A DNA stretch of 64,000 bases, from NCBI GenBank assembly GCA_038373885.1, contig JAWZYV010012236.1, forward strand, positions 124,001-188,000. Reading direction: 5' to 3'. The position numbers and the translations under genes were made by a program. The DNA comes from Cheiracanthium punctorium. Taxonomy: Eukaryota; Arthropoda; Arachnida; Araneae; Cheiracanthiidae. The notes beneath the pieces were generated by a model that was not told where the DNA came from, made no database searches, and saw only the letters and a program-made list of their open reading frames with translations. Below, piece after piece: positions 27,601 to 34,807 of this stretch (positions are counted from its first letter, which is position 1; the number at the start of each line of letters is the position of its first letter).

Positions 27601-28252
27601 ATGACCTGTATATATACGTATTTTTGACCAGCGATGTTCTTCAGTAATTTTCATCCTCTTCAATATTTAAAAAGATAAATTCAATATTTTCAGAATCCTG
27701 TGTGAGGTACAAAGTGCAATTGAATGGTGGCTCATGGTTACATTACCATCTGCAGATGTTTCGGATGCTACATCTTCTGTAAATTCAAAGGGATTTTCAA
27801 GACTAGATGTTCAGATATTATTGGTAAGTATATTTAATATATTCTTAAAAATAAATAGGATTGATCTACAATATGGGGTATACAACTATTACATAGTAGA
27901 ATATGATTCATGTCTTTTTAGGAAATTTGATGAACTATTCATATTTTTGTAATTTAATTAAAATTAATTTAAACCTATTTGTTGACATCTGGAGTTAAGT
28001 ATGCCTTAAAGTTATTTGAACTAGTGGAATAGTTATTCGGTAGTGTTGTAAAAACTTGTTAAGTATTTTGTATAATATAATTATGCTAATTTTTAAAAGC
28101 AGATTAAAATTAAAACAATCTACTGAATAAAACTAAAACTACAACAACAGAAAAAGAGTTTAAAAATGTTTAAAAACAATTTAGCTTTCTTTGTAAAGAT
28201 AACATAACTTTTAAATTACTTTTAGACACTTTCCAAGCTGTGTAGAAGTTGA
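510..28252 (+). CDS. SMCR8: SMCR8-like DENN-type protein, C-terminal 430 residues (16 exons)
   Basis: Exons: 510-623, 2918-3025, 4603-4666, 6722-6733, 10695-10737, 10865-10895, 11526-11632, 11723-11838, 12086-12131, 12910-12971, 16905-17073, 19473-19602, 20675-20731, 21436-21512, 27694-27823, 28226-28252. All have AG acceptors and GT donors and join in phase to 430 codons plus TGA. Residues about 175-210 are Ser/acidic-rich. Residues about 245-290 (VFTRTTIVIIST, then FIKALSVFIP) look like a DENN core. Residues about 335-385 (ILNLKDCSLSAPGYTGVLL, then an IDERIRM stretch) follow the order of the SMCR8 C-terminus, and the end (VQILLTLSKL) resembles its last helix. Known SMCR8 binds C9orf72 and WDR41 and acts in autophagy/lysosome signalling and as an ARF/RAB GAP. 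The N-terminal longin part and start codon lie upstream of the window. The exon structure is strong; the family name is from recalled patterns only and could instead be another DENN/folliculin relative. Confidence 0.6.
951..1462. mobile_element. piggyBac-like MITE with TTAA target sites
   Basis: Flanked by TTAA at 947-950 and 1463-1466. Ends are CCCTTTAATGCG and the complement of CGCCTCAAAGGG, like the CCCTTT start of piggyBac termini. The inside is a foldback: about 1184-1309 pairs with 1314-1441 around a 4-nt centre. No coding capacity. Confidence 0.65.
1184..1441. repeat. Near-perfect palindrome within the piggyBac-like MITE
   Basis: The left arm reaches CAGCTGGCTGTGC and the right arm starts with its complement after ACGA (1310-1313). 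The arms differ by scattered substitutions, so the palindrome is not brand new. Confidence 0.75.
1685..2524. mobile_element. pogo/Tigger-like non-autonomous element
   Basis: Starts CAGTGAAACCTG and ends with its complement CAGGTTTCACTG followed by TA. AAGTTGACC-type motifs recur just inside both ends. CAGT-plus-AACCT termini and TA targets are typical of pogo/Tigger elements. No open frame of note. Confidence 0.55.
2918..3025 (+). CDS. SMCR8: SMCR8-like gene, second exon
   Basis: A 108-nt exon, phase 0 to 0, acceptor after TTTCCAG and donor GTTTGT. It encodes 36 residues containing a hydrophobic stretch, SICGGGLILGLYHLYMMHK. The upstream intron carries the nested transposons at 914-2751. Confidence 0.75.
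3026..4432 (+). other. Intron, no recognisable content
   Basis: AT-rich intronic sequence between the second and third exons, without a repeat or gene I can support. Confidence 0.4.
4433..4574 (+). repeat. Local tandem duplication upstream of exon 3
   Basis: A 60-nt unit starting TGTGCTTTTTACTGATAG occurs at 4433-4492 and again at about 4514-4573, with a partial 21-nt copy between. Only one base differs in the full copies. It ends 29 bases before the exon, close to the expected branch-point zone. Confidence 0.8.
4603..4666 (+). CDS. SMCR8: SMCR8-like gene, third exon
   Basis: A 64-nt exon, phase 0 in and one base over at the end, donor GTAATT. It encodes a basic/acidic helix, HFKRKYEEIYLEKYCSDKK. 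A short tandem duplication ends 29 bases upstream of it. Confidence 0.7.
4667..5540 (+). other. Intron, AT-rich
   Basis: Contains a short TTTA run near 5111-5130 and otherwise nothing recognisable. Confidence 0.35.
6722..6733 (+). CDS. SMCR8: SMCR8-like gene, 12-nt microexon
   Basis: GATTGTCCAAAG lies between a pyrimidine-rich tract ending CACAG and donor GTATGT. It takes the one spare base of the previous exon, encodes Gly-Leu-Ser-Lys, and passes one base on to the next exon. The phases at 4666 and 10695 also agree if it is skipped, so it could be alternatively used or a chance match. Confidence 0.45.
7612..7790 (+). mobile_element. SINE-like repeat, copy A
   Basis: Shares an ordered set of blocks with 23718-23900: a GAACATGGTA start, GGCTGAAGTGT, a GTTCGG box-B-like core, GGAGTTTTGG, and a GTCA...AAGGCACAC end. 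The pol III promoter-like core suggests a tRNA-derived SINE. Confidence 0.4.
8584..8665 (+). repeat. Three 30-bp direct repeats
   Basis: AGGGCCGCCGGGCGCTAAAA recurs at about 8584 and 8614, and a diverged third copy starts near 8645. They lie just inside the right end of the 5541-8691 element. Confidence 0.7.
8799..9275 (+). repeat. Three degenerate ~130-bp direct repeats
   Basis: Units starting GGGAAGGAATGTGAGTCCTC at about 8801, a related one at about 8930 and another at about 9160. Each holds CCGCTGCAATGATAAAA, TTCCCGCTGCAAC and a GAACACGGCACCTGATAGC block or a variant of it. Confidence 0.6.
9515..9665 (+). repeat. AAGCTT/CAAGCTTGA-rich cluster
   Basis: About 150 bases with repeated AAGCTT, AAACTTG and CAAGTTT words in both orientations, ending CATATCAAGCTTGACGTCA. 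It looks like a small palindrome-rich insertion inside the LINE-like element. Confidence 0.45.
10695..10737 (+). CDS. SMCR8: SMCR8-like gene, fifth exon
   Basis: A 43-nt exon after TTTTCAG with donor GTGAGT. It encodes DQKLYFGACVKVSD and leaves two bases. It lies 315 bases after the end of a LINE-like element. Confidence 0.65.
10865..10895 (+). CDS. SMCR8: SMCR8-like gene, sixth exon
   Basis: A 31-nt exon after TTTTGCAG with a consensus GTAAGT donor. It completes a Thr codon and encodes HISHFTIKDC, ending in phase 0. Confidence 0.65.
11526..11632 (+). CDS. SMCR8: SMCR8-like gene, seventh exon
   Basis: A 107-nt exon after TTTCACAG with donor GTAAGG. It encodes a 35-residue segment ending LLDFLN plus a split Trp codon. 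Confidence 0.75.
11723..11838 (+). CDS. SMCR8: SMCR8-like gene, eighth exon (Ser/acidic)
   Basis: A 116-nt exon after TTACACAAG with donor GTATGT. It encodes a Ser-, Glu- and Asp-rich linker with runs such as SSDSSDISVEPE and SSSSGYL. SMCR8 has a comparable low-complexity linker between its longin and DENN parts. Confidence 0.7.
12086..12131 (+). CDS. SMCR8: SMCR8-like gene, ninth exon
   Basis: A 46-nt exon after AATAAG with donor GTAAGT. It continues the acidic linker (CDIEESGCFNSNFC) and leaves two bases. Confidence 0.6.
12132..12909 (+). other. Intron, no recognisable content
   Basis: AT-rich intron with A- and T-runs. No gene or clear transposon. Confidence 0.35.
12910..12971 (+). CDS. 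SMCR8: SMCR8-like gene, tenth exon
   Basis: A 62-nt exon after a T-run and TTTTTAG, donor GTAGCT. It encodes HVIPLENIWSILEDLQRENP, a likely amphipathic helix leading into the DENN-like region. Confidence 0.7.
12972..15303 (+). other. First part of a ~3.9-kb intron
   Basis: AT-rich sequence; short ATT/AAT runs near 13010-13035 and 14030-14050. No convincing exon or element up to the MITE at 15304. Confidence 0.35.
15304..15808. mobile_element. TIR element (MITE-like) with a nested hAT MITE
   Basis: CATCATAGGTGGCTGGTAC at 15304 pairs with GTGCACCAGCTGCCTATGATG at the right end, with a few mismatches. CTCACTTT-type words lie inside both ends. Non-coding. Confidence 0.5.
15510..15666. mobile_element. 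Short hAT-like MITE
   Basis: Left end CAGAGCTGCAAATAGG, right end the complement of CAGGTATGCAAATAAGG. Flanks ATATAATC and ATTAAATC agree at 6 of 8 bases, consistent with an aged 8-bp duplication. Confidence 0.5.
15809..16904 (+). other. Intron, no recognisable content
   Basis: AT-rich. A short open stretch at 16302-16490 has no recognisable homology and is not supported as an exon. Confidence 0.35.
16905..17073 (+). CDS. SMCR8: SMCR8-like gene, eleventh exon (DENN-like core)
   Basis: A 169-nt exon after a long T-run and TCAG, donor GTAAGC. It encodes ILFSVFTRTTIVIIST, then a helix ending FIKALSVFIP. The pattern of a hydrophobic strand, small residue, helix and 'ALxxFxP' is typical of DENN-family cores, including SMCR8 and C9orf72. 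Confidence 0.8.
17340..17830 (+). repeat. Dispersed-repeat remnant with internal duplication
   Basis: ATATATACC...GAGCTCAGTCGAATGTCCC at about 17630 repeats a block at about 17462 (AAGCTCAATCGAATGTGCC). A CACACACATACATACATACA run follows. This is typical of a decayed transposon tail, but I cannot name the family. Confidence 0.35.
17831..19472 (+). other. Remainder of the intron after the DENN-core exon
   Basis: AT-rich, with poly-A near 18146 and poly-T near 18950. Nothing recognisable. Confidence 0.35.
19473..19602 (+). CDS. SMCR8: SMCR8-like gene, twelfth exon
   Basis: A 130-nt exon after TTTATTTCAG with donor GTATTA, ending in phase 0. It encodes EVVLVEMNRQEALTAEHLK and continues to NHLW. 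Confidence 0.75.
19886..19925 (+). mobile_element. Tc1-like terminus (solo end)
   Basis: TA followed by CAGTGGTGGCCAAGATTGGG and GACACTTTTGG, a typical Tc1-like end. I see no opposite end nearby. Confidence 0.45.
20054..20633. mobile_element. mariner-type MITE with TA target
   Basis: TA + CAGGGTATTCCTAAAACACTG at the left and the complement of CAGGGGATGCCCCAAAAACA at the right, then TA. The TIRs run on through ACTGACCAAGG and TTTTATTTCTTA for about 43 bases. No transposase; the open frames inside are not real. Confidence 0.75.
20675..20731 (+). CDS. SMCR8: SMCR8-like gene, thirteenth exon
   Basis: A 57-nt exon (19 codons) after GTTTTTCAG with a GTAAGT donor. It encodes HSLCILNLKDCSLSAPGYT, matching the SMCR8-type 'ILDLD...CPxYxG' block. 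A mariner-type MITE ends only 41 bases upstream. Confidence 0.7.
21436..21512 (+). CDS. SMCR8: SMCR8-like gene, fourteenth exon
   Basis: A 77-nt exon from the AG at 21434-21435, donor GTAAGT. It encodes GVLLTDIDERIRM and onwards. An alternative acceptor at 21401-21402 puts a stop in frame at once, so the downstream AG was chosen. The two spare bases match the single leading base of the next exon. Confidence 0.65.
22200..22275 (+). mobile_element. hAT-type end CAGGGGTGCACAACC
   Basis: CAGGGGTGCACAACCTTTTC followed by a GTGGGCTA...GGGGGGCCATTA context is typical of another hAT family's left terminus, nested here. The opposite end was not found. Confidence 0.35.
22805..23035 (-). pseudogene. 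hAT transposase fragment (ZMYM1-type)
   Basis: Read on the minus strand: TDQEKECHNQVYRLA, stop, RMNTLETKIMTALQN, then LQAFSASLQSPNQDLN and LYESSHSYI. It follows the pattern of hAT transposases of the ZMYM1-like group ('...LQ...DLN...LYESL..YI'). One in-frame stop and no flanking domains; clearly decayed. Confidence 0.5.
23718..23900 (+). mobile_element. SINE-like repeat, copy B
   Basis: Shares ordered blocks with 7612-7790: GAACATGGTA, TGGCTGAAGTGT, GGGTTCGGAC (box-B-like), GGAGTTTTGGGAGG, and AAAGTCA...AAGCACACC. Nested in the intronic hAT. Confidence 0.45.
23957..24290 (+). pseudogene. mariner-like DDE transposase C-terminal remnant
   Basis: WPSGSPDLSSV in one frame matches the conserved 'WPxRSPDLxPxDFFLW' motif around the catalytic region of mariner-like transposases. 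After a stop, KNIIYETLVAGEV resembles the following 'LK..VYETPV' block. Stops and frame loss mark it as dead. Confidence 0.55.
25523..26188 (-). pseudogene. Penelope RT C-terminus plus GIY-YIG endonuclease (left arm)
   Basis: 221 codons. The upstream flank reads INYLDVKINRD, the end of the RT domain, and the frame continues with a basic linker. Near residue 145 is AGIYKLSFTDN, then CCYIGMTKRKIKDRKKEH, the GIY-YIG motif with its Arg and His. Compared with the right arm it lacks one base (after CTCGCCAA), so the frame ends early. A 5'-truncated copy, so not autonomous. Confidence 0.75.
26227..26461 (+). repeat. Triplicated RT-derived segment at the palindrome centre
   Basis: A ~90-nt unit (TTTTCTCAATAGACAATAAC, CACCATAGAAATAGAAG, then a T/C-rich stretch) starts near 26229, 26318 and 26413. 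The last copy reads on into the RT frame, so the repeats derive from the element's own coding sequence. Confidence 0.75.
26432..27260 (+). pseudogene. Penelope RT C-terminus plus GIY-YIG endonuclease (right arm)
   Basis: From the ATG at 26502 it has 252 codons, and the frame is open upstream through IQFTIEIEENATINYLDVKI. Relative to the left arm, 27 codons are missing right after CYIGMT, removing the GIY-YIG segment with the catalytic Arg/His. It keeps the C-terminal tail (LKKVVAATDSATYGF) that the left arm loses by frameshift. Confidence 0.75.
27694..27823 (+). CDS. SMCR8: SMCR8-like gene, fifteenth exon
   Basis: A 130-nt exon after a TATTTTCAG acceptor with a GTAAGT donor. It encodes ILCEVQSAIEWWLMVTLPS, then a Ser-rich loop and FSRLDVQILL. 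The intron before it is about 6.2 kb and holds the hAT and Penelope insertions. Confidence 0.75.
28226..28252 (+). CDS. SMCR8: SMCR8-like gene, terminal exon
   Basis: After the TTTTAG acceptor the frame reads TLSKLCRS and then TGA at 28250-28252. The resulting ending VQILLTLSKL is a plausible last helix. Confidence 0.6.
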   Translation, partial: TLSKLCRS

Positions 28253-30746
28253 TGGAAATGCTGAATTTCTCTTACACTGCTTGCATCTTCAAGTGCCATT
28301 TTAAAACTTTTTTGTCTTGTAAATGATATTTTATTGAAGTTTTGTATTTGTGAATGTAAATTAATGTGTTCATATTTTAATGTCATGACTAGTCTTATCT
28401 TTTTAAAAAAAGTATTAAAAGTTTGACAGACCAGTATCTTATGATATTATGTTGTTTATATGATATTGCTTAATTTCATCAAATAAAGATTGTACTAATT
28501 CGAAAACGTAAAATTTTATTTCTACTTGTTGTAATATAAGGGTATTATAATCAATCTGTAAAGAATTAACTATTGGTGTTTTTATTATACTGTTTAATAT
28601 AATCACCCCCTTCCTTTTTTTGTGAACAGAAAGTACTTGTACAATTTTTCATGTGTTGTGTAAAAATTCAATTCTAAATATTAAAGCCTCTATTGAATTT
28701 AGTTAGGTAAAATAGAATAACTAATTATTTTTTAAAACAAAATTTGAAAATGGAATAAAGAATGTAGGAAAGTAGTTTTTGCAACTGCAAAATTTAAATT
28801 TAAATTGGTAGTTTAATTAAACCGTAAAGCTTGATAAAAATATAATCCTTTGTTCTTATACATACCCACCTACTTCATTGAACTGTAGTAGTCCACTCTA
28901 GGAGACTATTGGATTTTGATGATTTCTCCAATTTTTATTTTAAAACCTCCCAGTTTTGTAATATTATGGAGCATAATAATCTAAATATTGAAGTCTTTGA
29001 ACTATGTATGTAGTTCAATAATTAAAAGAAGTTTTGAAGCTCTATTTTATTAGTGAGAGTAATCACCTGATAATCAGAAAACTAGAACCTAACGTCTGGA
29101 ATAACTGGAACATGTGATCTTCAACATATTCAAAAATTCTTTTTTTGTGGATTTCTACATCATGAGGAATTTAAACACACACACACACATAGCATGTAAT
29201 AGCTTAATGTTTTCAAAAATTTCAAATGCTGAAAATATTGAATACTCATCAAAAATATTATAAAAGAAATTTAATATTTAATATGTCAACATTTTCAATT
29301 AGAAAATTTATATTTACTGTAATAGTTTTATTACAGTATTTCAAGATTATAAAACCACAATCCATTATCCATTATTCAAACCTAGAATGGCTTACTATAG
29401 TCTCCAAAATTCAAGAACAATAGCTGTATTTTAGGTCTAGATTTTACTTATTAAGAAAAAACAGTTTATATTATATATATATATATATATATATATTAAA
29501 ATGTAATTTATATAAAAAGTTAAAAGTCTATTTTGAGCATAAATAAGCAATTACGATGTTAAAAGATTGTGATTCTACTTGATTCTTCTGGTTTTTCTGC
29601 CCTAAATGTTGGTAGGTGATGTGTACACACATAGGTATAGAGTCATATAGTTCTGTGGGACTTAAATTACCTTCAAATTCTTTAGTGCTCCAAGTCTCGA
29701 AAGTTTTGAAAACTTTAGGCTTTCATCCACTTATGCAAGTTAATTTTTAAGAATTTTCTAACTAAATAGCCTTGATATTATTAACAAATGGATGCATTCT
29801 AGTTCATATCATGACACTTTACTCTTTCTTATTTAATTGAAAATGAGAAACAGTTTATTTTATTTTCTACAGTAATAAATATAATTTAAAAAATAATTTT
29901 AAGAATCTGAATAATTTAAACTGTTGTCTCAGTTTTAAAGGATTAAAATGACTAGTTGTTTACCAGTTTCCTACTTTTCAATGCGCAGTTCTGCAGAAAA
30001 GAGAAGTATTATGTAGTTTATGATTTTGTTAGATTTATTGGATGTATTAGATATAATAATTGGCAATTCTGTATCGTTTAAGATCCCCCCATCCTTAATT
30101 CATTATTGCTAGCATTTTATTTTATTTTAATTTTTATAAAATTTACCATTAAATTCATGATGTTTTATTAATGTTTTACAAAATAATGCTACTTATCTTT
30201 TGTTTTGACAAACACTAAAGATACCTGTTTTTTTATGACTAAAAATTTTAAAAGAGAAACATCTGCTATGGTATAAGCACAAGTAGAAACATAACATTAA
30301 AAATTTATTCAAAAGTTTTTTCTTTTTCATTAAAAATAAAATGATTAAAATATTTTTTTAGTATAATGATTTGTTTACACATGATGGTATTTTTAAATTT
30401 TTATTTAAAGAAATGTTATTTTGCTCATATTGATATCATCTAAACATTCCCATCGTTTATCAAACCATTAAAATGCATTTATTTTAAACTTTGGCAGTTA
30501 CAGTGTTTTTTGTATTCATTATATTGTAAATATTTAATTTTATGCAAATTGTGTTCTTTTATGTTTATTAAAATCATGCATGCATTGTGAAGTACACGTT
30601 GTACTAATGCATGAAATGTTTTTACACTGTTGTATTTTTCTGTTACTGTTTTTTATGCTTATTTTTGTATGCGTGTAAAAGTTATATATACTTCTGCAAA
30701 TGCTCTAATAAAGTGCCAAACTGTCTATGCATCTGCCACTAATAAA
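28253..30746 (+). promoter_or_regulatory. 3' UTR and poly(A) signals of the SMCR8-like gene
   Basis: AATAAA hexamers lie at 28482-28487 (about 230 bases after the stop), 30707-30712 and 30741-30746. The first gives a short 3' UTR; the later ones would give an approximately 2.5-kb one. The stretch between is AT-rich, with a (TA)n run at about 29467-29496, and shows no other coding signal. Confidence 0.45.
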
Positions 30747-32692
30747 ATATAAATATCCTTATTCATACAGCAATGTTTTTTTCTGTTGCCAAATGCCTAT
30801 GGCATGTTTATTTCACAATTAGAATTTTCAATGCCTTGAAAAGAAATAAATTAACACAAAATGCACATTTAAAAATACAATAAAACAGACTCACCATTAC
30901 ATACCGCAAAATTTAATGGACGTTAAATTCTCACACCAAGAATAAATGAAACATAATTCTATTCAAAAACTAAAATGATAAAATTTTCAAACAAATTACC
31001 AATTCAAATGCTGACAATATCAGCAAGATGTCAATTTACATTTTAAAGCAATACAGCAAATAAAATACGTATGGTAAAATTTTTGGGCAAGTTAATTTAT
31101 TTGCCAAGGATGTACAAAGATTTTTTTCCGACTATACTCAATGTATTCTGCCTTTTCTGTAAACTAAAAACATAAAATACACAGTTCTACACAAAATGCA
31201 CAAATAAAATTATTGCAAAATATACTCATATTTTCAGCTTTTTCTTGCTTTTAAAAAAGGCCACTTACTCACCCGTACAATAAATACAAATCTTTATGCT
31301 GTTTTAAAACTTATTTATCAATTTTCAAACCAATTATCACTTCGAATTCCAAAATTTCACGTACACTTCATGAAGCAAAAGCAAAACATGCATACTTGTC
31401 AGAAAAATAAGAACAGTTCAGCTAAATTGCCCGGAGCATTATTTAACCATTAGTGCTTGACGGCACTGATTTTTTAAAATCATTGTGCATTCGTATGATA
31501 AATAAGCTCTCATTCTTTACAAAACCATTCCTTCAACAACTCTGACAAAATTTTATTATATCTTCCTCGTTTGTTGACATTTTCCATTAATTAATATTTA
31601 CTAAAACTAAAATAAATATGGTAACACACGTTAAACCTGATATACAACAGCATAATCGCGGAAGAATACAAAACAGTCCAATCTGTTTTCGTTTGCTATT
31701 CAAACACATGCTCAGGACCTATGCACGATCAAGCAAGGGTTACCAGGAAAAAAAGGTCGCTGTCAAAGGAAAATGGCTCCTTTACTACGCACATAGAATT
31801 ATACATTTCTGCATGAATATAGAACACACTCGCGAATTCATAAATCAAATAAGCGAATGAGTACAAAACAGCAAAATACCTTCTTCTTTACTTTTCAAAC
31901 ACAAGCTGACCTACTATGCATGAACATGCAAGATTACCAAAAAAACAAGATCACCACACGATCCAGGCTTGGTAACCAGAAAAAAAAACGTCGCCAAGCT
32001 TCACCCTCCACTATCGGCGGGAAAAAAAACTGCCAAATTTGGCAGCCGTTCATAAAACAGAATTATACCAATAATTCTATAAAGGAAACTACTATTGTGT
32101 CATTATTATTAAAAATAGTGTACTCATAAATTAATTAGGTCAGTGTTAAAAATATTGGAACTAGTGTTAATGGTTGATTTTCTATATTTTTATTTATTGA
32201 TAAATATTAAATTGTTAGTTTTATTTCAGTTGTTTGTATATTTTTGTATAATGTACTATTTTTGAAGGTGAAATTTCTTTAAAATTTGATATGTTATAAT
32301 TTAAATATTTTATAAAATGGCTAAGTAATATATTTTGAATATACATTAGTTTATTCTTTGACGTTGTTATTTAAAAAAAAATTTTTGTTGTAGTGTTATG
32401 TTTTGGTTATACTCAAAGTTGCAGTATAGTGTTTAAATATTGTGTATTTGTTTACATGGATTGTTTTGTTAACTTTAGTACTATAGAAATCATATAACAT
32501 AATAGTTTGATGAAAATGTTCATATTGCTGTCGTCATATTTGCTAAACTTTTCTCATTACTTCAAGAAGTAAAAAATGGAATTCACAGAAAAATTTGAAA
32601 AGAATGTGGAAAAAAAAATCAGAAGATTGATTTGATTTTATAAGAAGGATTTCATAAAATAGTAAGGCTTGTAGTTTTCTTAAAATTTCTTA
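30747..32692. other. Intergenic, weak internal duplication
   Basis: No gene recognised. A block at about 31659-31760 (GAATACAAAACAG...CCTATGCACGATCAAGCAAG) is weakly repeated at about 31851-31960 (GAGTACAAAACAG...CTATGCATGAACATGCAAG). Open frames at 31618-31860 and 31857-32129 have no recognisable domain. Confidence 0.3.
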
Positions 32693-34799
32693 TAGTGATG
32701 TAACGGATATCCAACTAGTATCCGATATCTGGCTGATTTTTCAATATTCTAAGTACCGTTGGATATCCAAATCATAATTACCGGATATCCGGCTGTATAC
32801 TACTGAAGTTCTATCTGTAATATGCATGGGACAGGATGGAAAATTATATTTCATATAATTAAACTTCCCCTATAAACAGTCTTCTACCACTAAAATGGGT
32901 GAACAGATAGTGACCAAATTTGTTTTATAGACTATACACGAGAAGTGCTTAGGGAATTTTGATTAAAATGCTCAAATTAAAAATGTTCAAGTTGCTATTA
33001 AACATGAAAAAACAGCAAATTTAACACTGGAAATTGATCATTCAAAATAAATGCACAATTTCAACATTTGTTGAGTAGTTTTTGAGCACATTTATAACTA
33101 GTTAGGCTAATATTTAGAGCTAGTTTAATCTTGCAATGTGCACCTTAGCAGGCATTTTCAGAACTAAACTTAAAAAAGAAATAGCAACAACAAAAATTAC
33201 TTAAAAAACGTAAGCACATCACATGTAGTGTCGATGTGCTAATCTGGAGACGATCTTCTCATCATCTTCAGCTGTAGACTGCTGTTTATAGGGAAAGTTT
33301 AATTATAGGCACTGTGTAGTATCATTTGAAAAATATGTGCATTCAGTATATGCAGTTTTTCTCATGGTAATCCCACAAATAATGTAATTTTACACTGTCT
33401 CCCCATGCAGTTTCTCCGATATTTTTAATTTGCTCTGGAAATCCGATAACTAACAGAAAAACTTCGATTATTCTGTCTTCAAAATTTATTTATAGAGGCA
33501 GGTAAAATTTTCCAATCTTCATCTTTTTTGTAAATGACAATCTTTTACTGAGCATTCCCTTATTGAAATTTCCAATACATAATGATTAAAAGTTAATCCT
33601 TATTTTACATATTTATTTTTTAATTGAATTTAATTATTTAAATTCACTTATAATTTCTGCAAGTTTCAATTGATTTTTAAAGTTAAGTCTGCTTAAAAAA
33701 TGTACATTTGAAATATTAATTAATGAAAATAAAACATGGCTGCTTATGCAGACAGCCATGTTGTAACATAGTATTTTACTAGTTTAAAATAGTTATTTTA
33801 GTTACTACTACAGTATTGTGTATGTTTATCATTCTAGTTACTACTGCAGTGTATGATTATTACTCAATACATAAAGAACTTTGACTAATATTTTTTTTTT
33901 GTGTGTGTATATGTGCGTGTGGCATGTTGAAATCAAGAGTAAAAAAGTGAAAATTTCCTAAAATTTGGAAACTAATGTTTAAAACGATTTTTTAAAATGA
34001 ATTCCCCCCCCCTTATGGTGGCATATAAATTTTTGTACTGTGAAAGAATGCTCGTATGTTTAGAAGCTTAACAATTAAACAATCTATTTTTCTTTTTTAA
34101 CTTGTAGTTAAAAAAAAAAAAGATATCATTTTTGATTTAAGAAATTTAATGCATAACCTGAAAAATTCTGTTTCATACCTGTATAGAACTTCAAAAGAAA
34201 GCATTATAATTTCATTATAAATATTTAAAAGGGATTTACTTTTTATTTATCAATCTCTAACAGTAATTTAACTTAATAAAAACTAAAACTAAAAATGGCT
34301 TAGTGTAAATTAATATTAAATGATTAAAACAGAAAAAAAAAGCATTAAACCTATGTTAGGAAAAAAAATGAACACACCTATTATAGGTATCTTATCAAAA
34401 TAGATATCTTATTCTTAAATAAATAAAAAAGTATGCATTTCTTTGTGAAAATAACCTACAGTTATAGGCATATTAGTAAATGTGTCATGGTTAAAATTTA
34501 TTTGCTTCTGCCAGTAGTGTACACATAAAAAGAATATTTTAACTGTTTGCATTTTAAGTAGCATTTTTTATGTACATATATGTAAAAATATTTAGTGTTT
34601 GTAAATTATCAGTCAATTATTAAAAAATACTTTAATGATGTGTGAAACATGTTTGCAATTTATTGGTCTGATGTCATTATTTTTTTAAAAAGTGAAAAAA
34701 GACACTTAAAAACTAAATGCATGATTAGTGCCGGATATCCATATCCGGGAACCAAAGGAGCTTCAGGTATCCGGCAAAATTAGTATCGTTGCATCCCTA
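32693..34799. mobile_element. hAT-like element with GGATATCC-rich ends
   Basis: Ends TAGTGATGTAACGGATATCC and the complement of TAGGGATGCAACGATA. Flanks ATTTCTTA (32685-32692) and ATTTCTAA (34800-34807) agree at 7 of 8. ATATCCGG-type words repeat inside both ends, typical of hAT subterminal transposase sites. No transposase frame survives. Confidence 0.65.
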
Positions 34800-34807
34800 A
34801 TTTCTAA

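Noticed and set aside
28226..28306. Longer terminal reading frame through FLLHCLHLQVPF
   Set aside because: It is out of phase with the exon ending at 27823; the in-phase frame stops at 28252.
31618..32129. Two consecutive plus-strand open frames as possible small genes
   Set aside because: No recognisable domain or splice context, and the two blocks look like a weak internal duplication.
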